DNA of 64,000 nucleotides from Proteus mirabilis ATCC 29906 (GCF_000160755.1 NZ_GG668576.1:576332-640331), one strand, 5' to 3'; counted from the stretch's first letter, positions 10,582 through 19,830 are shown. Notes: a model not told the origin generated them from the sequence alone. Numbers and translations: made by a program.

Positions 10582-11301
10582 TTAACGTTTTACTTCTTCT
10601 AAGTCACTAGGTAGTGGCGATTGAAGCTCATGCCAAATAATGCCACTCTCTTTTCCGTATTGGCGAACGCAATCCATAACGTGCTCAGTATCTTTTTGTT
10701 CACATAGCAACGCCAATTTTTTATAAAATGATAGCGCCAACTCTTTCGCCTGAACATTAGAGAAATAATAACGCCCTACACGGGTATATAATCCCTTAAG
10801 TCCGTTTAAGATCAATCCATAAATAGGATTACCGCTGGCAAATGCCAAACCACGGAAAATGTTATAGTCCAACTCACTAAACTCATCAGCACTATTTTCA
10901 GTCGTTAGTTGATGAGTCAGCACTTCTAGGGATTTTTCTGGATTATTTTTAAATGCCGTGCGAATAAAAATTGCTGAGATATTCGTTCTTACGGCTAATA
11001 AATTATCGATTAATTGTGGCACGCGATCATGATCAAGACGCGCGACAGTTTCAAGAATATTAAGACCTGACGTTTCCCAAAAGTTATTCACTTTGGTTGG
11101 TTTTCCATGCTGGATAGTTAACCAACCATCACGAGCTAAACGTTGTAAAACCTCTCTCAATGTCGTTCTTGTCACACCAATTAATTCGGAAAGCTCACGT
11201 TCTGCGGGCAGAATAGAACCTGGTGGAAAACGGTTGTTCCAAATACTTTCAACAATGTACTCTTCCGCAAAACCTGCGGGGCTTTGAGCCTTAATAACCA
11301 T
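10582..11301 (-). CDS. fadR: Fatty acid metabolism regulator FadR
   Basis: A 239-residue GntR-family regulator. It represses fatty acid degradation and activates unsaturated fatty acid synthesis, and is released from DNA by long-chain acyl-CoA. The N-terminal winged helix ([37 protein letters not shown]) and the all-helical acyl-CoA-binding domain ([18 protein letters not shown]) match E. coli FadR, as does the length. It is divergent from nhaB, the same arrangement as in E. coli. Confidence 0.96.
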   Translation of the reverse strand: MVIKAQSPAGFAEEYIVESIWNNRFPPGSILPAERELSELIGVTRTTLREVLQRLARDGWLTIQHGKPTKVNNFWETSGLNILETVARLDHDRVPQLIDNLLAVRTNISAIFIRTAFKNNPEKSLEVLTHQLTTENSADEFSELDYNIFRGLAFASGNPIYGLILNGLKGLYTRVGRYYFSNVQAKELALSFYKKLALLCEQKDTEHVMDCVRQYGKESGIIWHELQSPLPSDLEEVKR

Positions 11302-11493
11302 ATTTTTATTTCTTCCGAAGCGTTTTTTCTGCTAATAATAGAAAAGATAATATCAGAATGCTTAATTTTGATATAGCTCAACCATCGCTAAATAGTGAAT
11401 GGCATCATAAAACATGACACTGTTTTATCAATTTATTATTTACGAATACGCTTAATTTCACAGCGATTAGAGCGTATTATGACTAGATTGCGC

Positions 11494-11511
11494 ATTTTAG
11501 GCGCCTAAAAT
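11494..11511. promoter_or_regulatory. 18-bp perfect palindrome upstream of nhaB
   Basis: ATTTTAGGC and its exact reverse complement GCCTAAAAT abut to form an 18-bp palindrome that ends 25 bases before the nhaB ATG, just upstream of its CGGAGG ribosome-binding site. It could be an operator or a 5' UTR hairpin. I do not recognise it as the site of a known regulator. Confidence 0.5.
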
Positions 11512-11536
11512 CTCTATTCGGAGGATAAAAAACATA

Positions 11537-13081
11537 ATGGATATGAGTATAAGACAAGCATTACTGAAAAATTTCATGGGGAACTCCCCTGATTGGTATA
11601 AGCTTGCTATTATTACTTTTTTAATCATCAACCCACTGATTTTTTTCTTTGTTGACCCTTTCATTGCTGGCTGGCTACTCGTTGTTGAGTTTATCTTCAC
11701 TTTAGCCATGGCATTAAAATGTTATCCGCTACAACCAGGGGGATTACTTGCTATTGAGGCCGTCATTATTGGTATGACAACGCCGAAACAAATAGGTCAT
11801 GAAATAGCCAACAACCTTGAAGTCATTTTATTACTGGTCTTTATGGTTGCGGGTATTTATTTTATGAAGCAATTACTTCTATTTGCTTTTACAAAATTAC
11901 TCCTCTCTATTCGATCTAAACGCTTATTATCATTAGCATTCTGTTTTGCTAGTGCCTTTTTATCTGCTTTTTTAGACGCTTTAACCGTGATTGCCGTGGT
12001 GATCAGTGTTTCTTTAGGCTTCTATTCCATCTACCATAACTTTGCTTCTAACCAGGCTGATGCAGAGTTAAGCAATGATGGCTTTATTGATAGCACAGAG
12101 AAAAAACAGACCTTAGAACAATTTCGTGCTTTCTTACGTAGCTTAATGATGCATGCCGGTGTTGGTACAGCATTAGGTGGTGTGATGACGATGGTTGGTG
12201 AGCCACAAAACTTGATCATTGCAAAACACTTAGAATGGGATTTTGTCACCTTCTTTATCAGGATGTCACCCGTTACTATTCCCGTTTTCTTTGCTGGACT
12301 TGCAGTATGTTATTTGGTTGAGCGCTTTAAGCTGTTTGGTTATGGTGCCGAGCTACCTGAATTAGTGCGTAAAGTTCTCACTGACTACGATAAAAAGAAC
12401 AGTGAAAAACGAACTCAACAAGAAAAAGCCCAGTTATTAATCCAAGCATTAATTGGTATTTGGTTAATTGTTGCACTGGCCTTACACCTTGCTGAGGTTG
12501 GTATTATTGGTCTTTCTGTTATTATCTTAGCCACCACTTTCTGTGGTATCACTGAAGAGCACGCTTTAGGTAAAGCTTTTGAAGAAGCACTGCCTTTCAC
12601 CGCATTACTTACGGTATTCTTCTCCGTTGTTGCCGTGATTATTGATCAACAGCTATTTGGTCCTATTATTCAATTTGTTCTACAGGCATCAGAATCTTCA
12701 CAACTGTCACTCTTTTATCTCTTTAATGGCCTACTTTCTGCCATTTCAGATAATGTATTTGTGGGTACGGTCTATATCAGTGAAGCATTAAGCGCATTGC
12801 AAGAAGGATTAATTAGCCAATCTCAATATGAACATATTGGTGTCGCAATTAATACTGGGACTAACTTACCGTCAGTGGCAACGCCAAACGGACAAGCGGC
12901 TTTCTTATTCTTATTAACTTCTGCATTATCCCCGCTGATCCGCTTATCTTATGGACGTATGGTGATGATGGCACTTCCTTATACCATCGTTATGACACTG
13001 TTAGGATTACTGGCTGTAGAATTCTGGCTCGTGCCTATGACACATTGGTTATATGAAATTGGCTTAATCGCTATTCCATAA
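11537..13081 (+). CDS. nhaB: Na+/H+ antiporter NhaB
   Basis: A 514-residue inner membrane sodium/proton antiporter with about 12 hydrophobic segments. It closely follows E. coli NhaB ([66 protein letters not shown]). It expels Na+ at neutral to alkaline pH, which would suit an alkali-tolerant, urease-producing lifestyle if the host is Proteus (inference). The start has a strong ribosome-binding site (CGGAGG). It is terminated by the hairpin at 13109-13140. Confidence 0.97.
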   Translation: MDMSIRQALLKNFMGNSPDWYKLAIITFLIINPLIFFFVDPFIAGWLLVVEFIFTLAMALKCYPLQPGGLLAIEAVIIGMTTPKQIGHEIANNLEVILLLVFMVAGIYFMKQLLLFAFTKLLLSIRSKRLLSLAFCFASAFLSAFLDALTVIAVVISVSLGFYSIYHNFASNQADAELSNDGFIDSTEKKQTLEQFRAFLRSLMMHAGVGTALGGVMTMVGEPQNLIIAKHLEWDFVTFFIRMSPVTIPVFFAGLAVCYLVERFKLFGYGAELPELVRKVLTDYDKKNSEKRTQQEKAQLLIQALIGIWLIVALALHLAEVGIIGLSVIILATTFCGITEEHALGKAFEEALPFTALLTVFFSVVAVIIDQQLFGPIIQFVLQASESSQLSLFYLFNGLLSAISDNVFVGTVYISEALSALQEGLISQSQYEHIGVAINTGTNLPSVATPNGQAAFLFLLTSALSPLIRLSYGRMVMMALPYTIVMTLLGLLAVEFWLVPMTHWLYEIGLIAIP

Positions 13082-13108
13082 AAAACCATCATGAAATGAG
13101 TATTTTTT

Positions 13109-13140
13109 AGGGCTTTTAATGTTTAAAAGCCCTATTTTTT
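13109..13140 (+). terminator. Terminator of nhaB
   Basis: An 11-bp perfect stem (AGGGCTTTTAA / TTAAAAGCCCT) with a 3-base loop is followed by a T-rich run. Confidence 0.88.
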
Positions 13141-13240
13141 CATAAAAACACCTATTAATGTAAATATTTGTGAAATAAGAGATTTTACCTTTTTTTTAGT
13201 CTAGTTTTTAGGCAGAATAACAACTTATTTCAATATTATC

Positions 13241-13777
13241 ATGGACATTGTTATGTTGAGTGCTCTTCGTCACTGGTCACAAAGTCGTTTTTCATGGTTA
13301 CTGCTGGCATTAACGGCAATTGGTCTTGAAGGTGCGGCATTGTATTTTCAGTACGGAATGGAATTAATGCCTTGTGTGATGTGTGTTTATCAGCGCATTG
13401 CTGTATTAGGGATCTTAGTTGCCGCATTAATTGGTTTTTCTTCGCCAAAACTGACACTAATGCGCATGGCGGGTAGTTTTTTATGGCTTTATGCCTCATA
13501 CCGCGGTATTGAGCTAGCTTGGGAACATACGCAACTTATTCTTAATCCATCACCTTTTGCAACTTGTGATTTCTTTGTTACCTTGCCTTCTTGGTTTGCA
13601 TTGCAAGATTGGTTCCCTGCCGTATTCCAAGCATCAGGGGATTGTTCTGTTAGCCAATGGCGGTTCTTGTCATTAGAAATGCCACAATGGATGTTAATTA
13701 TCTTTTCTGCTTATTTTATTGTTGGTTTATTAGTATTAATCAGCCAAGTCACCTCTTCTTTTTCCAAAAAAGACTAA
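13241..13777 (+). CDS. dsbB: Disulfide bond formation protein B
   Basis: A 178-residue inner membrane quinone reductase that reoxidises DsbA. Four transmembrane segments and both redox pairs are present: Cys45/Cys48 (CVMC) in the first periplasmic loop and Cys109/Cys135 in the second (FATCDF, SGDCSV). The ATG at 13253 would start at MLSALRHW, matching the E. coli N terminus better; neither start has a clear ribosome-binding site. It lies downstream of nhaB as in E. coli. Confidence 0.96.
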   Translation: MDIVMLSALRHWSQSRFSWLLLALTAIGLEGAALYFQYGMELMPCVMCVYQRIAVLGILVAALIGFSSPKLTLMRMAGSFLWLYASYRGIELAWEHTQLILNPSPFATCDFFVTLPSWFALQDWFPAVFQASGDCSVSQWRFLSLEMPQWMLIIFSAYFIVGLLVLISQVTSSFSKKD

Positions 13778-13832
13778 CATACGCTACTGTTAGCTATAGA
13801 AAGATAGAGCGCAGATAAATTATTATCATCAC

Positions 13833-13871
13833 AAAAATAGGCGCTTAATCAGACATTAAGCGCCTATTTTT
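13833..13871. terminator. Terminator between dsbB and the DUF333 lipoprotein gene
   Basis: A perfect 17-bp inverted repeat (AAAAATAGGCGCTTAAT and its complement) with a 5-base loop lies between convergent genes. The A run on one side and T run on the other allow termination in both directions. Confidence 0.88.
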
Positions 13872-13907
13872 CTAATTATCATTTATTTATGCATATCCCC
13901 AAGCGTA

Positions 13908-14201
13908 TTAACCTGGAATACAGGCACCATCAATCAACGCTTGTTCACTACAACGTTTACCATTAGCAAATTGACAAACGGGTGTTTGACCGCCGTGTAA
14001 TTCATAAGTTAACGCAGGCACTCCACCAGAAAATATACAGGTCTCTTTTGCTGGTTCCTCTAAAGGAATAGAAGGTGTGGTCGCTATCGTTTTATTGCTA
14101 TTAATCACTTGAGCGGTGGTATTTTGTGCTTGTTTAGATTGACTACAACCAGTAAGCAACGCAAAGCTGGTCAACATCAACAAAAAACACGTTGCTTTCA
14201 T
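13908..14201 (-). CDS. DUF333 family lipoprotein
   Basis: A 97-residue predicted lipoprotein with a lipobox LLTGC at residues 15-19, cleaved before Cys19. The C-terminal half has the DUF333 pattern: CIFSGGVPA, then G-G-x-x-P-V-C-x-F-x-N-G-x-x-C and a final cysteine. This resembles E. coli YoaF and proteins once called putative haemolysins; no function is established. I chose the ATG at 14201, with AAGGA just upstream; the ATG four codons earlier (14213) includes that ribosome-binding site. Confidence 0.8.
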   Translation of the reverse strand: MKATCFLLMLTSFALLTGCSQSKQAQNTTAQVINSNKTIATTPSIPLEEPAKETCIFSGGVPALTYELHGGQTPVCQFANGKRCSEQALIDGACIPG

Positions 14202-14248
14202 TTTTCCTTGCATTATAAAAACACCTAAATTATCTCTGTTATCTCTGA

Positions 14249-14581
14249 TTAGTGTGAGGTGCTATTGGAAAGTAAGTTAATCACTAAGACGCCGGCAATA
14301 ATTAATGTCATACCGACGATGGCGGGTAAATCGAGTTTTTGTTGATAGACAAAAACAGCCGCAACAGAAACTAAAACAATACCTAATCCGCTCCAAATTG
14401 CATATGCAATACCCAGTGGCATAACTTTCACAACTTGAGATAGCGCCCAAAAAGAAAAACAATACCCCACCACGACGACAATAGATGGATATAATCGACT
14501 AAAGCCATCGGATGCTTTTAACACCGTTGTTGCAATAACTTCAGATATAATGGCTAATATTAGGTAAGTTAATCCATTCAT
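14249..14581 (-). CDS. emrE: Small multidrug resistance efflux pump EmrE
   Basis: A 110-residue four-helix SMR transporter, proton-coupled, exporting quaternary ammonium and other cationic compounds as a dimer. The essential Glu14 is in AIISEVIATTVLK, and the signature GIAYAIWSGLGIVLVS and the tail INLLSNSTSH align with E. coli EmrE. The length is the same. It lies 35 bases upstream of the DUF333 lipoprotein gene on the same strand and may be co-transcribed with it. Confidence 0.92.
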   Translation of the reverse strand: MNGLTYLILAIISEVIATTVLKASDGFSRLYPSIVVVVGYCFSFWALSQVVKVMPLGIAYAIWSGLGIVLVSVAAVFVYQQKLDLPAIVGMTLIIAGVLVINLLSNSTSH

Positions 14582-14665
14582 TTCTTCGCCCTACTAAGAT
14601 CCAAATTCAATTTTGTGAATTCTATCACAAGATATTTCTGTGATATCTATTTTAGAACAACAAAA

Positions 14666-14695
14666 AAGGCATCTATTCAGCGCAATAGATGCCTT
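14666..14695 (-). terminator. Terminator of sotB
   Basis: A 12-bp perfect stem (AAGGCATCTATT / AATAGATGCCTT) with a 6-base loop and a T6 run on the minus strand follows the sotB stop. Confidence 0.87.
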
Positions 14696-14705
14696 AAAAT
14701 GCTAT

Positions 14706-15944
14706 TTATAGATTTTGTTTAATGGAGCCGGTTTTTTCGCGAGGTTTGCCTCCCATCGCAACACGATAACGGGTAAAAATAAAGCCACACCACGCTAGTG
14801 CAATAATACTTAAGGCTGTTCCTGCATAGCCGATATTTGGCATTCCCGCGTGCAATATTACTTGATTACCTAACAAAGCCCCTGCCCCAATACCGATATT
14901 AAAGATACCTGAGTAGATCGACATGGCGATATCTGTTGCATCAGGTGCTAAGTCAATCACTTTAACCTGCAATCCTAACGCAATACACATAAAGCCTATC
15001 CCCCAAAAGATGATTAAGGCAATAAATGTGAGTGTATGTTGGCTACTCATCATCAGCGTACTTAAGCATACGGTTAAGAGAATAAGTGCAAAGAATAAGA
15101 ATGAGGTTGGCATTTTGGTACTATAGCGACTAAATAACACACTCCCCAAAATTCCTGCACCGCCAAAAATCAGTAATACAATAGTGGCAAAATTTTCATC
15201 TAATTTTGCAATATCAATAACAAAAGGCTCAATATAACTATAAGCAGTAAAATGAGCGGTCACTGCGATCACCGTTAGTAAGAAAATACCCACTAATGGT
15301 GCTCGTTTTAGCAATATTGGGACACTTTTTAACGAGCCGGAATGTTCACTAGGTAATAAAGGTAAATAGCGCATTAAAGCAAGCATGGTTATCAGCGCCA
15401 GTACACCTATACCCAAAAAGGTAGCTCGCCATCCTAACCATTGTCCAACCACCCTTCCCAGAGGTAAACCCAGCACGGTAGCTAGTGCAACACCGGTTGC
15501 TAATAAACTTAATGCTTGTGCTTTTTTACCATGGGGTGCCATTCTTATTGCTAATGAGGCAGTAATCGACCAAAAAACAGCATGAGCAAAGGCGACTCCA
15601 ACCCGACCTACAATTAGCGAATTAAAATCCCATGCCACGCCAGATAAGACATGGCTTAGAATAAATACAATAAACAAAATAATCAGTAGCTTACGTCGCT
15701 CTACTTTGCTGGTCATTATCATTAATGGCAAAGACATTAGGGCAACAACCCAAGCATAAATAGTGATCATCAACCCTGTTTGAGCCGGCACCATGGCAAA
15801 ACTTTCAGAAATATTACTTAACAATGCAACAGGTACAAACTCTGTCGTATTAAATACGAAAGCAGCAAATGATAGAATAATTACCCTGATCCACGCCGTC
15901 TTACGGCTTACTTCATTAATGCTATTGGGTGTGGTGATATTCAT
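14706..15944 (-). CDS. sotB: Sugar efflux transporter SotB (MFS)
   Basis: A 412-residue major facilitator with 12 hydrophobic segments, close to E. coli SotB/YdeA, which exports arabinose and IPTG-like sugars. Matching blocks are [50 protein letters not shown] and [14 protein letters not shown]-like sequence near the C terminus. It ends at a strong terminator and is preceded by a 470-base gap. The natural substrate here is not shown by sequence. Confidence 0.88.
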   Translation of the reverse strand: MNITTPNSINEVSRKTAWIRVIILSFAAFVFNTTEFVPVALLSNISESFAMVPAQTGLMITIYAWVVALMSLPLMIMTSKVERRKLLIILFIVFILSHVLSGVAWDFNSLIVGRVGVAFAHAVFWSITASLAIRMAPHGKKAQALSLLATGVALATVLGLPLGRVVGQWLGWRATFLGIGVLALITMLALMRYLPLLPSEHSGSLKSVPILLKRAPLVGIFLLTVIAVTAHFTAYSYIEPFVIDIAKLDENFATIVLLIFGGAGILGSVLFSRYSTKMPTSFLFFALILLTVCLSTLMMSSQHTLTFIALIIFWGIGFMCIALGLQVKVIDLAPDATDIAMSIYSGIFNIGIGAGALLGNQVILHAGMPNIGYAGTALSIIALAWCGFIFTRYRVAMGGKPREKTGSIKQNL

Positions 15945-16414
15945 AATTGTTTAAATACTTTTCAGTGAATTTTATAAATAGATAAAAGATACTTATGTAC
16001 TACTGCCAGTGAATTTCATAAAAAGAAGCGCAAATACCCATCGTTATATTTTATAACATCTAAATAGAATAGATAATAAAGCGTGTTTTATAAAGCGATA
16101 AGTAAAGATAAAAACAAACTAATGAATAGAAAAACATCTGACTAAAACGAATCAGCCTATTATGTTAGCATAGGCATAACGCTAAATTAAATCCCTACAT
16201 TGGCTTCTTTTTAACGTTAACATTTTATTTGGATCGCAAAAGGGAGATCGGCAAGGAAAAATAGCGTTACTGAATCATATTTTTATTAATAAAAAATGAT
16301 AACCATTTCATGCTATTATAAATAGATCTTCACGGGCTTATTGTTGCAGTTAGTCTAATAATAGAGAGTCTATATTATAAAAACAAAGAGAATAACTATA
16401 CAGTAGCTTAATAC
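15945..16414. other. Gene-free region upstream of sotB
   Basis: This 470-base AT-rich stretch has no convincing open frame. It must carry the sotB promoter. A weak Fur-like sequence is present at about 16292-16310 but matches only about 13 of 19 consensus bases. Confidence 0.35.
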
Positions 16415-16834
16415 TTATGGATTAATTCTGTCTATAAATTGAATAGCTTGCTCACAGGCAAAGCTTTGGGCTGGAGATGAGCTATCATTAAGGCTATTTT
16501 TAATAGCAAAAATTTGCTCAATTGATGACCGAGGAAGTAACAAACTACCTTCCGCTAGTGCTTTTTCAACACTGTCTAATTTAGACACGAGTTGATTACA
16601 ACTTTCACTGTTTTCTAATGATTGATAACGTGCCATGACATCATCACGCTTACCTTTGACAAAAGAAAACATATCGTTGATTTGTGTTGAGGAGTTTTCA
16701 ATAACATTACGGCTATTATTCCAAGCAGCAACGGTATCTTCTTTAAATACAGAAACAACTAAGATTGCAACAAAAATAGCAATCATAATAGTCAATGATA
16801 TAATTCCTCCTGCAATAATAATTATTTGTTTCAT
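16415..16834 (-). CDS. Unknown membrane-anchored protein
   Basis: A 139-residue protein I do not recognise. It starts with a long hydrophobic helix (residues 1-30, KQIIIIAGGIISLTIMIAIF onward), followed by about 100 soluble residues that look helical and may form a coiled coil, with two cysteines (SCNQLV and FACEQAI) that could pair in the periplasm. I chose ATG 16834 because GGGGG lies 7 bases upstream; an ATG 8 codons earlier is possible. It is monocistronic between sotB and a copper-type gene. Confidence 0.65.
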   Translation of the reverse strand: MKQIIIIAGGIISLTIMIAIFVAILVVSVFKEDTVAAWNNSRNVIENSSTQINDMFSFVKGKRDDVMARYQSLENSESCNQLVSKLDSVEKALAEGSLLLPRSSIEQIFAIKNSLNDSSSPAQSFACEQAIQFIDRINP

Positions 16835-16858
16835 GAAAGCCCCCACATCACTAATCAT

Positions 16859-17179
16859 CTTTGTATCTGTATATAATTAAAGCCATTCATATTCAATATT
16901 GATTACAATTCTTTTTATTTTTTACATTTTATTACGCAGACAGGTAGCCCTATTGGCATAAGAAATAATTTATTGTTATAATTTAAATATTGTTAAGTTA
17001 TTATACTTAAATTCTGATTTTAATTATTATTTGGATATGCGTTAAAAATAAGATTTATCGCAAGTATATCTGGTTTTCATTATAGCCATTATAACGATTA
17101 TTTATTCAAGCATATTGATAATACTTTATAAGATAAAACGTCATTAAAAGTAAAGTATTCTAAACTTTTAGTTGTAACC
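16859..17179. other. Gene-free AT-rich region
   Basis: About 320 bases with many A/T tracts and no open frame of note. It leads into the MerR-type promoter at 17180-17210. Confidence 0.4.
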
Positions 17180-17210
17180 TTGACCTTCCCCTAAGGGGGA
17201 TCTTTAGAAT
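17180..17210 (+). promoter_or_regulatory. MerR/CueR-type metal-responsive promoter
   Basis: The -35 TTGACC (17180-17185) and the -10 TAGAAT (17205-17210) are separated by 19 bases rather than 17. The spacer holds a dyad centred on CCCCTAAGGGG (17188-17198), and ACCTTCCCC at its left matches the CueR half-site. A 19-bp spacer spanned by a dyad is the hallmark of promoters activated by MerR-family regulators. The downstream Met/His-rich protein makes copper (CueR) the best guess. Confidence 0.75.
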
Positions 17211-17240
17211 AAAGATAATTCATACAATATAAAGGGAACA

Positions 17241-17630
17241 ATGATGAAAAAAGTTTTACCTATCGCCATCGTTTTAATGGGTTCACTCTCTTTTGGTGCA
17301 ATAGCCAATAATTCACATATGAATATGAATATGGGTACTAATGTGGCACAGAGTAACTCTCCTATGAACCAAGAGCTCATGGATTCAATGAATAAAATGC
17401 ATGAAAATATGGCAAAAGGAATGAATAGTGCTAATGCAGATGTTGCATTTGCGCAGGGAATGATTGCTCACCATTTGGGAGCAATTGATATGGCAAAAAT
17501 CGAGCTAAAGTATGGTACTGATCCTGAAATGCGCAAATTAGCACAAGCTATTATTGATGCACAAGGCCCTGAAATTGAACAAATGCAAAAATGGTTAGAA
17601 AAAAATAATACCAATATGCAAAATAACTAA
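17241..17630 (+). CDS. DUF305 periplasmic metal-binding protein (copper-type)
   Basis: A 129-residue secreted protein with a signal peptide (KKVLPIAIVLMGSLSFGAIA, cleaved near residue 23). The mature N terminus is rich in Met and His (HMNMNMG), and the DUF305 core carries FAQGMIAHHLGAIDMAK, with the typical M-I-x-H-H metal site, and the C-terminal GPEIEQMQKW. The family includes periplasmic copper chaperone-like proteins. The gene stands alone behind a MerR-type promoter, which supports induction by copper or a similar soft metal; the function is inferred. Confidence 0.85.
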   Translation: MMKKVLPIAIVLMGSLSFGAIANNSHMNMNMGTNVAQSNSPMNQELMDSMNKMHENMAKGMNSANADVAFAQGMIAHHLGAIDMAKIELKYGTDPEMRKLAQAIIDAQGPEIEQMQKWLEKNNTNMQNN

Positions 17631-17637
17631 TATTTGA

Positions 17638-17670
17638 AACGCAGACGTTCTATTAAGGAAAGTCTGCGTT
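17638..17670 (+). terminator. Terminator of the DUF305 gene
   Basis: A 9-bp perfect stem (AACGCAGAC / GTCTGCGTT) with a 15-base loop is followed by TTTTC. The loop is longer than usual. Confidence 0.65.
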
Positions 17671-17703
17671 TTCTTACATTACCATGTCATTGACCTGTAA
17701 CTA

Positions 17704-18705
17704 TTAGCGAAATAACGGCATTATATCTTCTCTATTTAACGTTATTGCACTATTAAACATCAGTATACCTAAAAATATAAACAATATTCCTGCTAATAGA
17801 CGTAGTAACTCCGCCATATACCTAAAAGATAAATTAGTATTTTTTACCGAAAACCGATAAGCAACATTTCGCATATAATAAACTGTTAATGCAATTGCAG
17901 TAATGGTTAAAGCCGTTCCTATTGCCATTGCAATGACAGCTGCTATTCCCCAAAGATAGATATTTAATGCATATGAAAATAACAATACTAACAATGCGCC
18001 AGAGCAAGGACGGCTACCAATAGCGAATAGTACCAACAATTGTGCCGACCAATTCCCTTGTAATTCATTGGAAGTCACCACATGTTTATGACCACAACAT
18101 GATGTTTGTGAGATGGTTTGATTGCTTTTATGTTTATAGAGATATCTAGATCGCTTGATGATAGGTGTTGCCTGTTTAATATAAAAAGCACGCTTTTTAT
18201 AGTCTGACAATAAACGACGAATAGACTGGATAAAAATAATAATGCCAGATAATGAAATTAATAAATAGCTACTATTTTCAATGTAATGACTCGCTATTTT
18301 TAAATGAGAGCTTGATAGGTTTAATATTATTAATATAACAGTGATGATAACTATGGCAACTGTACCTTGTAGCAATGAAGCAAGGACACTTAACCACGCA
18401 CTTTGTTTTAATTTAGTCGGGTGAGTAGCAATATAAGTACTAATAATGACTTTTCCATGCCCAGGGCCAACAGCATGCAGTAACCCATACAAAAAACTAA
18501 CACCTATTAATATAAAGCCTACTTGCCAATTATTTTCGCTAATATCTTGCATTAATTCTGCAAGATAGCTATTGATAACTTTTTGCCATTGAACATTAAA
18601 ATAAGTTAGTTCAGACCAATAATAAGCAATCAATAACAAACAACTGGCTATCACTGTGAGTAAGCTAATTAGTAATCCCCTTTCCTTCGTTATATTTATT
18701 GGCAT
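17704..18705 (-). CDS. NicO-family metal permease (ZevB-like)
   Basis: A 333-residue NicO-family integral membrane protein with about seven hydrophobic segments. It has the family's HAVGPGHGKV motif (residues 77-86) and the second conserved region GSRPCSGAL, plus a Cys/His-rich cytoplasmic stretch (TSCCGHKH) that may bind metal. It overlaps the upstream DUF1007 gene by 10 bases, the pairing known from Haemophilus zevAB, a zinc acquisition system. The upstream Zur box supports zinc as substrate rather than nickel or cobalt; RcnA-like export is the alternative. Confidence 0.8.
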   Translation of the reverse strand: MPINITKERGLLISLLTVIASCLLLIAYYWSELTYFNVQWQKVINSYLAELMQDISENNWQVGFILIGVSFLYGLLHAVGPGHGKVIISTYIATHPTKLKQSAWLSVLASLLQGTVAIVIITVILIILNLSSSHLKIASHYIENSSYLLISLSGIIIFIQSIRRLLSDYKKRAFYIKQATPIIKRSRYLYKHKSNQTISQTSCCGHKHVVTSNELQGNWSAQLLVLFAIGSRPCSGALLVLLFSYALNIYLWGIAAVIAMAIGTALTITAIALTVYYMRNVAYRFSVKNTNLSFRYMAELLRLLAGILFIFLGILMFNSAITLNREDIMPLFR

Positions 18706-19361
18706 AATACTTGTACTCGTTGTGTAAAAGAGAGCCCTAAATTTAAATCACTATCAGTAGAGCCATTGATATCTAATGATTGTGCATATTCTTTTAAACT
18801 TTCATCAGCAAAAGGTTCAATCAGTTTGTGTTTACAATCAGCGATCATTTCTAAAGGCAATATGATCTGTGTATTGTCACGATAGGTCATGCTGACATAA
18901 AAAGTGGGATCATAAGTTAAAAGTTCAAAATGATGTTTAGCGAATGGCAATGGGGTGATAAATAGCACATCAAAGCTAAACTTCACCTGTAACTTCTCTT
19001 TTATAAGAGTGTAATGGCTTGGTATACGACGAAACTTTTGTTTTTTCCCATCCATATAAAACTCGGAAAAATAGTTCTGAGATAATATATTGCTCATTAA
19101 TCTCGCCGCCTGTTTTTTCCAAATATCACTTTCTGGTTGCGCATTATATATATCGTACAGAATATCCATTGAGGTTATCGGATCCATAACCCAAGAAAAA
19201 GTTAATCCAATTAACTTATCATCTTGTGTATTAAAAGTTGTTTGCATATCAATAAAGCTATGAGGATGTGCTAAAACTTTTGGTGTAGTCATCAATAAAA
19301 AGAAAGACATCAATATCGGAACTGCTCGCCAAGAGAAATTTTTAAAATTAGCTATCCACAT
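18696..19361 (-). CDS. DUF1007 periplasmic protein (ZevA-like)
   Basis: A 221-residue secreted DUF1007 protein with a signal sequence (AVPILMSFFLLMTTPKVLA) followed by HPHSFIDMQTTF, whose His residues are typical of the family and probably bind metal. The start is taken at ATG 19361, with GGGTGG about 10 bases upstream. A longer frame from 19403 exists, but its first codons lie on a Zur operator, which argues against it. It is translationally coupled to the NicO permease downstream. In Haemophilus the orthologous ZevA binds zinc; transfer of that role here is inference. Confidence 0.8.
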   Translation of the reverse strand: MWIANFKNFSWRAVPILMSFFLLMTTPKVLAHPHSFIDMQTTFNTQDDKLIGLTFSWVMDPITSMDILYDIYNAQPESDIWKKQAARLMSNILSQNYFSEFYMDGKKQKFRRIPSHYTLIKEKLQVKFSFDVLFITPLPFAKHHFELLTYDPTFYVSMTYRDNTQIILPLEMIADCKHKLIEPFADESLKEYAQSLDINGSTDSDLNLGLSFTQRVQVLCQ

Positions 19362-19384
19362 AAACAAAACCACCCATGATATTT

Positions 19385-19399
19385 TGTTATAATATAACA
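19385..19399. promoter_or_regulatory. Zur operator upstream of the zevAB-like operon
   Basis: A 15-bp perfect palindrome, TGTTATAATATAACA, identical to the core of the gamma-proteobacterial Zur consensus. It ends 24 bases upstream of the chosen start codon, where repressor would cover the promoter or the transcript start. This predicts induction under zinc starvation. Confidence 0.82.
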
Positions 19400-19411
19400 T
19401 CACGGATTTGT

Positions 19412-19428
19412 AAAATGATAGTCATTTT
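19412..19428. promoter_or_regulatory. Second dyad upstream of the Zur box (Fur-like)
   Basis: AAAATGA and its complement TCATTTT flank a 3-base centre. The sequence matches 14 of 19 positions of the Fur consensus. It may be a second metalloregulator site or a chance A/T palindrome. Confidence 0.4.
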
Positions 19429-19490
19429 ATGAAATTATTCTAGGTGTGTTATAACTTGGTTTAGTGAAAGCGAGGTGTTTAGAAAGCAAA

Positions 19491-19512
19491 AAGCCACCCT
19501 ATTGGGTGGCTT
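19491..19512 (-). terminator. Terminator of the tRNA cluster
   Basis: A 9-bp perfect stem (AAGCCACCC / GGGTGGCTT) followed by a T-rich run on the minus strand, 40 bases after the last tRNA-Leu. Confidence 0.85.
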
Positions 19513-19551
19513 AGTATTTTTAACTTACTAAAGTAGTAGTAAAGTTTTATA

Positions 19552-19638
19552 TGGTGCCCAGGGCGGGACTTGAACCCGCACAGCCTAGAGGCCGAGGGAT
19601 TTTAAATCCCTTGTGTCTACCGATTTCACCACCTGGGC
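19552..19638 (-). tRNA. leuZ: tRNA-Leu (anticodon TAA), copy 1
   Basis: An 87-base class II tRNA with encoded CCA. The acceptor stem is GCCCAGG / CCTGGGC, and the anticodon loop is TTTAAAA with anticodon TAA. It closely resembles E. coli leuZ. It differs from copies 2 and 3 by one base in the variable arm (CCTAGAGG against CCTAAAGG on the plus strand). It lies behind a terminator, apart from the other two. Confidence 0.97.
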
Positions 19639-19800
19639 TAAATTGTATTTATTTATTTTTGGTACTTATTTATTAGTTAAGTACATAATAAATAAACTTA
19701 AATCATTTTTTGTTTTAACTTTATGTAGCTAATAACAATATTTATTACGCTAAAACTACTTTTCCTATACCAACCACCAGCGTTGTGGTTAGAAGAAAAA

Positions 19801-19822
19801 ACGGACCTAAATTAAGGTCCGT
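19801..19822 (-). terminator. Internal terminator between tRNA-Leu copies 2 and 1
   Basis: An 8-bp perfect stem (ACGGACCT / AGGTCCGT) with a 6-base loop is followed on the minus strand by T6. It lies between two tRNA-Leu genes, so copy 1 needs readthrough or its own promoter. Confidence 0.8.
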
Positions 19823-19830
19823 ATTTTATA

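Noticed and set aside
16292-16310. Possible Fur box
   Set aside because: Only about 13 of 19 consensus bases match, and it is about 350 bases from the nearest start codon (sotB), in an AT-rich region where such matches are expected.
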